From Rhizobium rosettiformans (lineage in GTDB: Bacteria; Pseudomonadota; Alphaproteobacteria; Rhizobiales; Rhizobiaceae): a stretch of 64,000 nt of DNA. Shown here one piece after another: positions 10,170 to 18,900 of this stretch. The stretch lies in the NCBI RefSeq assembly GCF_016806065.1, contig NZ_CP032406.1:248001-312000 (forward strand). The letters are read 5' to 3'. The notes under the pieces were generated by a model, which had not been told where the DNA came from, did no database searches, and saw only the letters and a list, made by a program, of their open reading frames with translations. A program made the position numbers and the translations under genes. Positions within the stretch are counted from its first letter, which is position 1. Each line of letters starts with the position of its first letter.

Positions 10170-10415
10170 ATGGGAAACAAAGAAGCTGCAGATTTCGCAA
10201 GAGATTTGACGAGGAGTTCGGGTACAGCGGAAAGCGCGCCTGAGCCTTTTGACCACTCTGCGCGCGCACCCAGGTCATCCTCTTCCTTCGAAGAAGCTAT
10301 GACGACCTTGGTGCATGAAGCTCTCCGGCAAGGCTACACCCGTGAAGAAGTGGCATCTGTCCTGAGCGAGACCATCCGCACGATCGAGACTGGCGACACC
10401 GTCAAAGACGTTTGA
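10170..10415 (+). CDS. Small protein with GYTREEVA motif (paralogue of 2652-2876)
   Basis: An 81-residue polar protein. The C-terminal half (FEEAMTTLVHEALRQGYTRE and onward) aligns with the 74-residue protein at 2652 across about 30 positions. The N-terminal 35 residues are Ser/Ala-rich and likely disordered. No clear ribosome site precedes 10170, so the start is uncertain; an internal ATG at 10299 is possible. The function is unknown. Confidence 0.5.
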   Translation: MGNKEAADFARDLTRSSGTAESAPEPFDHSARAPRSSSSFEEAMTTLVHEALRQGYTREEVASVLSETIRTIETGDTVKDV

Positions 10416-10491
10416 AGCGAACTCTGAACCACGACCACTGCCTAGCCTTGATGGGACTGCCGAGGCTGCCGGGTTCCAATGAACCGTGTCG

Positions 10492-10713
10492 TTACCATTT
10501 GTGGCTCGGGGTTACCGCTGGCTGCGAGACGGGACGTGACCATGCGACTGCAAAAAGGCCGATCATCAGATTCAGTGGCCAGACGAGGCTAAAAGCGAGC
10601 CCAACCAGACGCCATATATCCCAATCTCCGCCGTCGCGCTCACCCTCGAAGTAACTCGCCATCAGAAAAATCGTGCAGACGAGGCAGTAGAGGAGGAGGG
10701 CGAGGTAGATCAT
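10492..10713 (-). CDS. Small two-helix membrane protein (paralogue of 11891-12109)
   Basis: 73 residues beginning MIYLALLLYCLVCTIFLMAS. Two hydrophobic helices (about 1-18 and 38-58) are joined by a polar loop SYFEGERDGGDWD. The loop motif Y-F/M-E-G-E-R-x-G-G-x-W-D, and the order of segments, recurs in the protein at 11891-12109. It is predicted to be an inner-membrane protein of unknown function. The ribosome site is weak; a 12-codon frame with a strong site ends 15 bases upstream and could couple translation. Confidence 0.55.
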   Translation of the reverse strand: MIYLALLLYCLVCTIFLMASYFEGERDGGDWDIWRLVGLAFSLVWPLNLMIGLFAVAWSRPVSQPAVTPSHKW

Positions 10714-10728
10714 GCGCAGGTCCCGAAG

Positions 10729-10767
10729 CTACGAAAACGCTAGTATTCGACGATTTTCGTTAAACAT
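10729..10767 (-). other. Possible 12-codon leader ORF upstream of the small membrane protein
   Basis: Reads MFNENRRILAFS then TAG. It is preceded by GGGAGG seven bases before the ATG, a better ribosome site than that of the downstream gene at 10713. It could be a leader peptide giving translational coupling. The evidence is the ribosome site alone. Confidence 0.25.
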
Positions 10768-11890
10768 CGATAAACCTCCCTCAAGCTGATACGGCAACCG
10801 AAGCCGCTTTCAACTGAAGGGAGGATCCCGGATCCTCATTTCGATGTGCGTCTCATCCCCAAGCCTGTTGGTGGAAATGCCAGCTCATGCTCGAGTGATC
10901 GCGTCCCTATGTCTCCGAGGTAGGCCCGTAGGCCGACGACCCGGTCAATTGCAACTGTTCGTGGAATCGCTCGTGCTCTAAAAGATGGCGCATAGTGGCG
11001 CCCGGGCGAACCGGGTACAAGCTCCAGCCGTTCGTGCCATACCTGCATAGTCAGCCCCTAATGTCCCGATAAGAGACATTGTGGCCGACTTCATTCAGGT
11101 CGATGCAATCATGATCGCAGGTAACAGGGGCCTAGACAGAAGAGGTTTTGCCAATGATTGACCCGGCAGGACAATCTTCTGCTCAGCGACTGCACAGCCA
11201 CAAGAACAACACCTAAGCCTCTGATAAAATTCAGTTATCCTGGGTAGGCGGCCACCTGAAATAGCCATCCGCTTCAAAGGGTTTAAGGGGGCTGAGCCCT
11301 GCCCGACGGTCATCACGACTTCGTGGTCATCGCTCACAATCCAAGATCTGGGGGCCGACATGGGTGTCTAAAACCTCTACCTTAGCGTTGGGCTGGTCGA
11401 AATTGATTCATGGAAGTGTGAAAAGTACGGATCATGTTGCGTCCTACCCTAAGATTGAAGGCTCTGCTGGCCACGATGATCTTGTCGGCATTCATCTGGT
11501 GGCTGCTCTTGCGGAGCGTTGGCCTCATCTGAACATAGCGTTTTCAAAGGTTGGGAAACGCAGCTTCGGGCATGCAATGGAGTAGGGAAGTCAGAAACTG
11601 CCCAGTGCTGAAGACCGGACCATCCTCGGAGCGGATCGATGGCGGGCGCTAAGCCCAGCGCTTTGCATCCTGTCCGAGGTGCAAAACTCATGCATGCTGT
11701 ATTCAGATTTGCGGGGAATGAGAACCGTTCGAACCTTCATATCATGAATGATCTGAAGCAAGCTTCTTGCCCAGTGCCTCGTAGCGAGGCGATGCGGGAA
11801 CGGTTGCTTTCATCACGCAGCGTGCAGCTTACGCCGCCGCGACCGATGCGGTCGATACCTGTCCGACTGAGTTAAACGTCTTGACCTGGT
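10768..11890. other. Gene-poor region
   Basis: About 1.1 kb between the two paralogous small membrane-protein genes. Frames at 10836-11048, 11095-11361, 11364-11585 and 11449-11691 overlap on opposite strands, lack ribosome sites and look non-coding. Nothing is supported here. Confidence 0.4.
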
Positions 11891-12109
11891 TTAAACCTTC
11901 AGTCCCATGAGAGGTTTCGAAGACCAGATAGCAGCCGCTGCTACGGCGCAGGCTAAAACTGGCCAGATAACGCACATCCCCAAGCCGAGCACGCGGCTCT
12001 CATCCCAATGCCCACCAGCGCGCTCGCCTTCCATGTAAGTTTCAGTCACAAAGGCTGCTGCAATGGCAACATAGACAGCGAGACTTAGCACGACATAGAA
12101 ATCGCTCAT
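11891..12109 (-). CDS. Small two-helix membrane protein (paralogue of 10492-10713)
   Basis: 72 residues from MSDFYVVLSLAVYVAIAAAF. Helix one spans about 5-22, then the loop TYMEGERAGGHWDESR, then helix two about 40-63. The loop and second helix match the 10492 protein (YFEGERDGGDWD). The start at 12109 is chosen because it gives the same length as the paralogue and has GAGG upstream; a longer frame extends to 12193. The function is unknown; the acidic/basic loop is the conserved part. Confidence 0.55.
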   Translation of the reverse strand: MSDFYVVLSLAVYVAIAAAFVTETYMEGERAGGHWDESRVLGLGMCVIWPVLACAVAAAAIWSSKPLMGLKV

Positions 12110-12464
12110 TTCAAGGACCTCTTCTATCGAAGCATACATGGTGAATGAAAGGTAAGGATGCCGCGTTCTACGAGGGGATCTGGCCTCCCGCAATACGCGA
12201 ATTCTTGTAGATCAATGCTCGACCCAAGAAGAAAGATGATCGAGCGAAAACGCAGAGCCGTCGATTGATGGTAGGCTCCTGACCCTCCAGGCAAGGATGG
12301 GATCGATCTCATCAACCCCTCGTCAATCTCCACGAACGAGCTGGAAGAAAGGTGCAGGGCTCCGTTTGCTGCAGTACACCAGCGCGTTCACCGGAAGCCG
12401 GTTCGTCTCGATGCATCGGGCCATCCTTGCAAAAGCAGAGGAAGACAGGGACGGCGTCCACCTA
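12110..12464. other. Intergenic region
   Basis: About 355 bases with no supported gene or signal. Confidence 0.35.
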
Positions 12465-12737
12465 TCAGTAATCGCTGTCTCTCGTCGCCGGCACCAACTT
12501 GAACACCATCAAAATGAGCGCCCCCATGATCAAAATGGCAGCGAAACCGACAGTAGACCAGATCGCCGCCGCGACACCCAAACGCCTCGGTTGAGCGGGC
12601 CAGGATGCGTTGTCGTTGAGAGGGAGCCTTTGCATATTCGTCTGGATGACATCCAGAAGGGCATCATCCGACAACCCATCCGTCTGAGTAACGGCTTTCT
12701 GTGTGTTCAAGCGCTTGTCCAAAGAGACCCCATTCAT
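12465..12737 (-). CDS. Small single-pass membrane protein, hypothetical
   Basis: About 90 residues. A polar helical N-terminal region (about 1-50) is followed by one strong transmembrane helix (AAAIWSTVGFAAILIMGALI and on) and a short tail. An in-frame GTG two codons upstream is an alternative start. No family is recognised. Confidence 0.45.
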   Translation of the reverse strand: MNGVSLDKRLNTQKAVTQTDGLSDDALLDVIQTNMQRLPLNDNASWPAQPRRLGVAAAIWSTVGFAAILIMGALILMVFKLVPATRDSDY

Positions 12738-12877
12738 GCTCACTATCCGTGCATCTCAGAATGATAAATTAACAACGATTAACAAAGAATGCGCAATTTT
12801 ACATAAATCCGGCCTGCTGCGCAAATGTGAGAGTTTACCATTGACCTTGCGTGAGCCAGGCTTTTGCTCGCCCCCGA

Positions 12878-14152
12878 TCAGCTATTGAAGGCGATGACGA
12901 GCGGGATGGAAAAAAGCCTTGCCCAGGCAGCCGCACTGGCTCGCTGAACCGCAACAATCTTGGCTCCTGTCGTCCACCATCCATTCCCGATCGCCACAAG
13001 AAGATCGGGATCAAAAATCATGGAATGCAGGACAGGCCAGAGTAGAAGCTGTTCGTAGCAGATCAATGGCGCAACCGTCACCCCATCAAACTGGACCACG
13101 GGGTTTTCAAATAACCGTGCCGGCGTGCCGCCTGATTGACCCGTCCATGCATACCAGGGTCGCCACATGGAAACCGGGACCGGCATGCGTTGGCGATAGA
13201 TGACCCGGCTCCCATACTTGTCGACCGCCAGAATGACATTGTCGTACCCATCAGCGGTGATCACGGTTGCGCCCGCGATCACCGTGATCGCCCGGAATTC
13301 CAGGACTTTCGTCCAGTACCGTTCGCGCAACGGGGTCCAGAGCCCCAGGGCACTTTCAGGCAGGATAATGATCGATTTATCCCGACCAGCGGCCTCTACA
13401 ACTTTCACCACGAGCTCACGCTGATGACGAAGCGACGGATCACGGCCAAGGCTCTTGCCCATATGAAGCTCGACGCCTTTCCAAGCTTTGGGCGAGCCTG
13501 TTGGCCCGGCTGTTGGCAAGGCAAGGGGCATCGTTTCAGATGAAGCGGGGACCAAGATTTCGGTCGAAGCTTCAAGCGACACCATGTCGATCTCGCTGGA
13601 CAAGCTCGCAGTGCTCGACCACAGCCAGCATGCAGCCAACACAAGTCCTGCCATCCACCAGAGCCGTGTGACAAGGCAACAGGCGAGCATCACCGTTGCA
13701 GCAAGCCCCCACCAGCCCCATCCGGGAAAAATGATCCCGGCTGCTGTCAATGGATGGGCAAAGCCTGTGATCCCAAGCGGAGGGAAACCCGTGAGAGCCG
13801 TGATCAGGCCATAAGATAGGGCGCGTCTTAGATCCGCAGCCTGCCTCCAAAGCAGGATATGCACAAGGACAAAGGAGAAGGCGGCGGCCATCCAGAGGCC
13901 AAGACCCGAGAGGATATCGGCTTTAAAATATTCGGCCACACTCAGCGGCAAATCGCGGGACGCGACCAGAAAGTAAGAGGAAGAGACGAGTGCTGCCGCC
14001 AACCGGGTTTTTGCCCATGACCAGAAGAGCGGAAAGAAAAGGGCAAGCGGCAGTGAGATAGCATCACCACTCCAGGCGAAGACTGCAATCGCTCCCGCAA
14101 GGCTGCTGAGGCCGAGAGCATGGCTCGCGGAAATCCAGACCTTACGGCGCAT
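12878..14152 (-). CDS. traB: Conjugal transfer protein TraB (nitrilase-like)
   Basis: The third gene of the traA-traF-traB operon. About 424 residues: the first 190 hold several hydrophobic helices, the rest a carbon-nitrogen-hydrolase-like domain with Glu in ILPESALGLW and the nucleophile-type Cys in LICYEQLLLW. At the usual lysine position the sequence reads YRQRMPVP, with no Lys, so catalysis may be altered or absent. In Ti-type plasmids TraB raises transfer efficiency but is not essential. The start at 14152 overlaps the traF end by 11 bases; upstream in-frame sequence reads as non-coding. Confidence 0.88.
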   Translation of the reverse strand: MRRKVWISASHALGLSSLAGAIAVFAWSGDAISLPLALFFPLFWSWAKTRLAAALVSSSYFLVASRDLPLSVAEYFKADILSGLGLWMAAAFSFVLVHILLWRQAADLRRALSYGLITALTGFPPLGITGFAHPLTAAGIIFPGWGWWGLAATVMLACCLVTRLWWMAGLVLAACWLWSSTASLSSEIDMVSLEASTEILVPASSETMPLALPTAGPTGSPKAWKGVELHMGKSLGRDPSLRHQRELVVKVVEAAGRDKSIIILPESALGLWTPLRERYWTKVLEFRAITVIAGATVITADGYDNVILAVDKYGSRVIYRQRMPVPVSMWRPWYAWTGQSGGTPARLFENPVVQFDGVTVAPLICYEQLLLWPVLHSMIFDPDLLVAIGNGWWTTGAKIVAVQRASAAAWARLFSIPLVIAFNS

Positions 14153-14705
14153 AGGTCCAGACCTCCTGCGCAAGCCCCAGGATCCCGATTTCCGGCACCG
14201 GCCCGAAGTAGCGTGAATCCCAGGATCCGGGATAGGGCGAAAACAGGTAGACCATACCGGGTGGCACGATGCCGCCAGTGTCGTGGAGAAGCGGCCGTCC
14301 CTTGGCGTCATTTTTCAGGAGATGCGAGGCCTCGATCCTGACACCATCCACCAGGAGATGATCCGAAAGCGCCACGCGATGCCCGGCAAGCGCCACAACT
14401 CTTTTGATGAGCGGTGCATTGCCCCCGGAACACAGGCCAGCGCGAAGGTATCCCCGCTCGCGTGCCACTTGCATGGCAGTGCGATTGGGCAAGCAGACAA
14501 AGACGCGCTGGCCGATCGTGACGGGCGACTTCAGTGGCACAATCCTCCACAGGCCAAGGGCTGCACTCGGCGTTAGATTGAGGCGCAGCCCGCCAACCAG
14601 ACCCAAAAGCGCAATGACTGTAAGGGCGACCATTGCAGCCGACAGAGCCTGGCCTGCAAAGCGTCGTTGTCGGACGATCCTGTCACGTTCCGCAATCGCC
14701 CTCAT
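14142..14705 (-). CDS. traF: Conjugative transfer signal peptidase TraF
   Basis: A 187-residue S26-family peptidase. It has an N-terminal membrane helix (about 20-42), then the Ser motif LTPSAALGLWR and the Lys motif PLIKRVVALAGH. In IncP and Ti systems TraF matures the cyclic pilin TrbC, a periplasmic-side membrane job. It overlaps traA by 4 bases (ATGA), so translation is coupled. No trbC is visible in this window, so its substrate must lie elsewhere or on another replicon. Confidence 0.92.
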   Translation of the reverse strand: MRAIAERDRIVRQRRFAGQALSAAMVALTVIALLGLVGGLRLNLTPSAALGLWRIVPLKSPVTIGQRVFVCLPNRTAMQVARERGYLRAGLCSGGNAPLIKRVVALAGHRVALSDHLLVDGVRIEASHLLKNDAKGRPLLHDTGGIVPPGMVYLFSPYPGSWDSRYFGPVPEIGILGLAQEVWTYAP

Positions 14706-17700
14706 TTCAGGGAAAGCCCCTTGCTTTGTGTCTTGCGCAGCCCCTCCACCTGCCGCTGCCCCTTTGTCAGGCGCTCAGCGGCGGAAAGCTGCTGGCTCGT
14801 GCGCATAGCCATCCATGCAGCTTGCACTTCCCTTTTCTGCGCCGGGCTCATGTCAGCAGTCAGTTTTTGAAACACCTCGCCATCAGGGTTTTTGGCTGCC
14901 AGTACCAACAAAGTCCGCTCGCCAAAGCGTGTGGCTACCGCCTCCGCAAAGCGTTCAAGCTCACTGCGGACCTTGCCGTCAATTTCGGGAGCGTCGAGAC
15001 CTCCGGAAGATTGTTGTCGATCTAGTCGAACTTCAAGGCGTGACAGGGTCTCCATGGCGGCCGGAGAAAGGCCCGGAATTTCAAGCGATGCACGCTGTCG
15101 GATCGCATGCTCATCCAGCATAAAGCCGATCTCAGCCTCGGCACGGGCCCTCAGATAGCGGTTAAGGTTTCTGGCAAGTGCGGATGCGTTGGCGAGCGCC
15201 AGCTCGCGGTCCCGCTTTTGACGGGCGTTGGCAAGGAAGCCCGGCCGGCCCTTGAGCTCTCCGAAACTCTCCGGCGCCTTGGCAACCCTATCAAGCGTCA
15301 AGCGCGCGGCTTCCGTATCTTTCATCATGGCGTCGACTTGCAGCGCCCTGAATGCAGTTTCAGGATCACGGTAGACTTTGTTGAACCGCGCCAGAACCTC
15401 CTGCCATTGCCGCTTCAAGACAGGATCGACCGCGAGCTTTTCTTCGACAGCCTGGCCGATCGATTTTGCAAATGTCGTCATGCCTGACACCATCGGTCCG
15501 ATTGGATCAGACGGTGTCTGGACTGGTGCAATGACCAGCTGCTTTTGGCGAAGCCTGCCTGCAATCGCGATGAGGCGTGAGCCAAGCTCCGTCAGCCTTT
15601 CTTTTTGCCTGCAGGTCCATTCCAGGCGAGCGCGAACCAGCATGTGAGCAACGTTAATGATATGCAGGCCACGCGCCTCGGCAAAGCGAAGTGCTACGCG
15701 GTAGAAGTTGTTTTCCTCATAGTCGAGTGTCGTTTCCTTGGTGTTCTTGCGCGACAGAACTCGCCCAAGGCCACCTGCCTTGCTGAAGGATCTTATCCCG
15801 TAATAGACATGAAGCTCTTGCCGGTGTCGGGTCATCGCCACATAGGTGAGATGCCGATCAAGCGACAGCGAGGCGAGTACCTTGACCCGCTCAACCGTTG
15901 CCCCTTGGCTCTTGTGGATCGTGGTCGCATAGCCGTGGTCGAGATTGCGGTAGAGACGCTCATCAATCCTGACGAGCCGACGATCTTCACCAGCGCCGAT
16001 CTCTGCTGTCACGAAACCAGGTCCAGCCGTAACGACCTTGGCCAGTAGTCCGTTCTTGACGCCGAGCGAAGCATCATTCTTCAAAAAGACGATTTGGTCG
16101 CCAGCGGCAAAGAGACGAATGCCCTCTTCGGTCTTGAAGCTATGACCCGGTTCAACAAAACCGCGCTCGACCAGCCTTTGCCGAGCAAGCTGGTTGAGCA
16201 GTCTGACATCACGACGAAGATGAGCAAGGATCAGACCCGAACAGCCCGGATCATAGTCCCGCTCCCAGTCGGCAATCAGGCGTCTGACGGCCTCTGCCTT
16301 GGTCTCAGATCCCATGACGCGCCCGTGTTTGACGTAAGATGAAACCGCGTTTTCAACGTGGCCATGGGCAAGATCGAGTGACGCCTCTCGCATCCAGGGT
16401 TCATACTGGCGATAGATGGTTTCAAGTTCGGCATAACCGATCCGGTCGGCGATTGCGCGAAACGCAGCTCCCGCCTCGATTGGCTGCAGCTGCTCAGGGT
16501 CGCCGATCAGGACGAGCTTTGCCCCGCGCAGTGTCGCCTGCTCCAAAAGCAAGGCCATCTGCTTGGAAGACACCATGCCGGCTTCATCCAGCACCATGAT
16601 CGTCTTTTCATCGAGGAGGTTCCGGCCCCTATCCCAGCGCAATTCCCACGACGACAAGGTCCGCGAGGCGATACCCGCCTCCTTCTCGAGACCTTCGGCT
16701 GCCTTGCCCGCCAATGCCGCTCCCACGACCTGATAGCCCGCTGCTTCCCAAACCTCACGGGCTGCCTTCATCATCGTTGTCTTGCCAGCGCCAGCACGCC
16801 CGATCACAAGGGCAATGCGTGACGCAGCCGTTACATGGCTGATCGCGGCCTTCTGCTCATCTGACAGCCTGGGGAAATGTGAGAGGGCTTTCTCAAGACG
16901 TGCCCGGCCGACATCAAACGCGGACTTTTCTGACAACCAGTTCGCCCGGCTGGCCATCCGGGCTTCGAGCCGGATCATTTGGCGTGTGGTCACGCGCGCC
17001 GGCCGCCTCATGCCGGAGGTAAAATCGATCCGCTCCTGGTCGAGCCGCAAAATGTCGGGATGCTGTATGATCCGCGTCATCAGGCCCTGAAATCGTGCGG
17101 CGTCATCGACATAGCGATGAAGGATCTTGGCGATGTCACGCTCGTCGAAGACGCTCTTTTCACGGGTGACGAGATCAAGAACAATACGAGGGTTCTCCTC
17201 GATCCTACGCAGATTGTGTGCTCGGACCTCCTCTTGCAAGGCGATGCGCTCAAGCTCCCGTCGATGCGCTGGCACGCCTGGCGCTTTGAAGGGAGCACTG
17301 AGCGGCGCATGCGCTGACGTGGGCACAGGCAAACCAGTTGGTAGAGCGACCGTTTCTCGCGCCTGAACTTCCTTCGACTTCCGGTCGACAGCCGTGGCGC
17401 CAACCCCGATGTGAAGTGTCGGCTGAAGCTCGATGCCTTGCTTCTTGAAGGAGCGGCCATCGACATAGAGGTCGAGCCCGGCCAGCATCAAATGCCGGTT
17501 CAAACAGGAAAACCAACCATCACGCAGGGCATTGAAGTCCTCAGTGCCTCCAGCCCAAACCTCATAGACAATTTTACCGGCATCGTTCCTCAGCGGTCCT
17601 CCATCCGGTAGCAAAACAGGAAGTTTCTTCGCACCGAAGCCACCCTCGGTCAAAGGACGCAAAGTGGTCATCAGATGCACATGCGGATTGCCCGGCACAT

Positions 17701-18106
17701 CGTGATAGACCCAATCGGCGACCATGCCCTTCGAGGTGATCAACGCTTCGACGAATTCGCGCATCAGCTGAATGTTCTCAGCCGTCGACAGCTCGACCGG
17801 GAGCGCAATTGTCACATCCTTGGCAAGCTGTGCATCGCCGCGTTTTTCAAAGATCTCGACATGGTTCCAAAAAGCCTCCGATGCCCCGGCAACCGAGCGA
17901 TCGCCGATCATTTTGCAAAGCCAATCCGGCGCATCGGCAGGGATTACGAATTCCTCGTGCCTGAGGCCCCGCTTTCGGGTGTAGTCGATCCGTCGAGCTT
18001 CCCGCTCGAAGTCCATCCGGGCGCAATGCCGATAGGCAGCCGACATCACAGCACTGCGGCCAGAACTACGCCCGACAATGCTGACGGAAAAATGTGGAAC
18101 TGCCAT
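14702..18106 (-). CDS. traA: Conjugative relaxase/helicase TraA (Ti type, MOBQ)
   Basis: A 1134-residue two-part enzyme. The N-terminal MobA/MobL-type relaxase (about 1-220) begins MAVPHFSVSIVGRSSGRSAV and holds the metal-binding NPHVHLM motif. A TraI-like helicase follows, with Walker A VIGRAGAGKTT near residue 435 and Walker B IMVLDEAGM. It nicks oriT and unwinds the transferred strand. The start at 18106 has AAAGGG upstream and gives the usual Ti TraA length and N-terminus; the open frame up to 18598 runs through oriT and traC and is rejected. It is divergent from traC with oriT between. Confidence 0.95.
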   Translation of the reverse strand: MAVPHFSVSIVGRSSGRSAVMSAAYRHCARMDFEREARRIDYTRKRGLRHEEFVIPADAPDWLCKMIGDRSVAGASEAFWNHVEIFEKRGDAQLAKDVTIALPVELSTAENIQLMREFVEALITSKGMVADWVYHDVPGNPHVHLMTTLRPLTEGGFGAKKLPVLLPDGGPLRNDAGKIVYEVWAGGTEDFNALRDGWFSCLNRHLMLAGLDLYVDGRSFKKQGIELQPTLHIGVGATAVDRKSKEVQARETVALPTGLPVPTSAHAPLSAPFKAPGVPAHRRELERIALQEEVRAHNLRRIEENPRIVLDLVTREKSVFDERDIAKILHRYVDDAARFQGLMTRIIQHPDILRLDQERIDFTSGMRRPARVTTRQMIRLEARMASRANWLSEKSAFDVGRARLEKALSHFPRLSDEQKAAISHVTAASRIALVIGRAGAGKTTMMKAAREVWEAAGYQVVGAALAGKAAEGLEKEAGIASRTLSSWELRWDRGRNLLDEKTIMVLDEAGMVSSKQMALLLEQATLRGAKLVLIGDPEQLQPIEAGAAFRAIADRIGYAELETIYRQYEPWMREASLDLAHGHVENAVSSYVKHGRVMGSETKAEAVRRLIADWERDYDPGCSGLILAHLRRDVRLLNQLARQRLVERGFVEPGHSFKTEEGIRLFAAGDQIVFLKNDASLGVKNGLLAKVVTAGPGFVTAEIGAGEDRRLVRIDERLYRNLDHGYATTIHKSQGATVERVKVLASLSLDRHLTYVAMTRHRQELHVYYGIRSFSKAGGLGRVLSRKNTKETTLDYEENNFYRVALRFAEARGLHIINVAHMLVRARLEWTCRQKERLTELGSRLIAIAGRLRQKQLVIAPVQTPSDPIGPMVSGMTTFAKSIGQAVEEKLAVDPVLKRQWQEVLARFNKVYRDPETAFRALQVDAMMKDTEAARLTLDRVAKAPESFGELKGRPGFLANARQKRDRELALANASALARNLNRYLRARAEAEIGFMLDEHAIRQRASLEIPGLSPAAMETLSRLEVRLDRQQSSGGLDAPEIDGKVRSELERFAEAVATRFGERTLLVLAAKNPDGEVFQKLTADMSPAQKREVQAAWMAMRTSQQLSAAERLTKGQRQVEGLRKTQSKGLSLK

Positions 18107-18180
18107 CAGCGACCCTTTCTTCTCCATAGAAATCAATAGCTTCGCCGTAAATGAAACCGAGGCTGGGGTTTTGAGGATCA

Positions 18181-18235
18181 ACGTCGCGTCAGCGACGTAT
18201 AATTGCGCCCTTCGGATCCGCTCTCGTCGAGCGGT
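18181..18235. other. oriT: Origin of transfer (oriT), Ti/Sym-plasmid type
   Basis: Lies between traA and traC, the standard place. A perfect 7-base inverted repeat ACGTCGC-GTCA-GCGACGT (18181-18198) is followed at once by ATAATTGCGCCCTT, the RSF1010-like nick-region core known from Agrobacterium and rhizobial plasmids. A second hairpin CCGCTC-tcgtc-GAGCGG follows at 18218-18234. The exact nick position is inferred from the family, not seen. Confidence 0.88.
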
Positions 18236-18260
18236 GGGATCATTGGCCAGATGCCGGTTT

Positions 18261-18290
18261 TGGGCGAGATACAAATTTGTACCTCGCCCA
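18261..18290. promoter_or_regulatory. 30-base near-perfect palindrome between oriT and traC
   Basis: Arms TGGGCGAG / CTCGCCCA enclose ACAAATTTGT, itself a perfect palindrome; only one base pair (AT versus AC junction) breaks full symmetry over 30 bases. It sits 63 bases before the traC start. It is longer than the 18-base TraR box of Ti plasmids and does not match it. It could be an operator for a transfer regulator or a structural part of oriT. Confidence 0.6.
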
Positions 18291-18353
18291 GTGCGAGAAA
18301 TTCCGTGAACCTGTCTTTGCGTGATCATCGACACCACGAGGAGAAGACATCCG

Positions 18354-18680
18354 ATGAAAAAGACGACGGCCAAAATCAAGGAAGACCTGGCACGTTTGCA
18401 GGAGCAGTTGAGACAGGCAGAAACACGAGACGCCGAGCGGATCGGACGCATCGCCTTGAAGGCAGGGCTCGGCGAGATCGTCTTCGACGATGGCGAACTG
18501 CAGACAGCCTTCGAAGAACTGGCAGAAAGCTTTCGGAGCACAAGCCAAGAGCCCCAGCGATTGGGATCGCCCCAGCAAGGGGCAGGGGCCCAGAACAAGG
18601 CTAGAGGAGGGGATCGCGAGGCAAGGGCCCCCGCGTTACTCGGTGCTTTCCCGGCTCAAAGCCCAGATATCGAGGATTGA
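18354..18680 (+). CDS. traC: Conjugal transfer protein TraC
   Basis: A 108-residue, charged, helical protein starting [20 protein letters not shown]. It matches the small relaxosome accessory TraC that accompanies traD and traG on rhizobial plasmids; it is thought to help TraA at oriT. GAGGAG upstream of 18354 fixes the start; the open frame begins 11 codons earlier. The traD start follows 4 bases after its stop. Confidence 0.88.
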   Translation: MKKTTAKIKEDLARLQEQLRQAETRDAERIGRIALKAGLGEIVFDDGELQTAFEELAESFRSTSQEPQRLGSPQQGAGAQNKARGGDREARAPALLGAFPAQSPDIED

Positions 18681-18684
18681 GCGG

Positions 18685-18900
18685 ATGCAAAGGCTAAAGA
18701 CAGTTGAAGCGAGAAAGCGCGATACCCGCGACAAGATCGAACTCGGCGGCCTGATCGTTAAAGCAGGCTTACGCTATGAAAAACGCGCATTGCTGCTTGG
18801 TCTGTTGATCGACGGGGCAACCAGGATGGAAGCCAGTGTCGACGAGAAAGCCCGGCTGCTGGCGATCGGGGTCAAGGCCTTTGGTCATGACCCCGACTAG
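18685..18900 (+). CDS. traD: Conjugal transfer protein TraD
   Basis: A 71-residue protein with the TraD hallmark [18 protein letters not shown] and a C-terminal GHDPD, as in Ti-plasmid TraD. Lies between traC and traG; its 3' end overlaps traG by 14 bases. It is a small accessory of the DNA-transfer complex with a poorly defined role. Confidence 0.9.
   Translation: MQRLKTVEARKRDTRDKIELGGLIVKAGLRYEKRALLLGLLIDGATRMEASVDEKARLLAIGVKAFGHDPD

Noticed and set aside
18107..18598. N-terminal extension of traA
   Set aside because: The open frame runs through oriT and over traC; the known TraA N-terminus begins at 18106 with a ribosome site.
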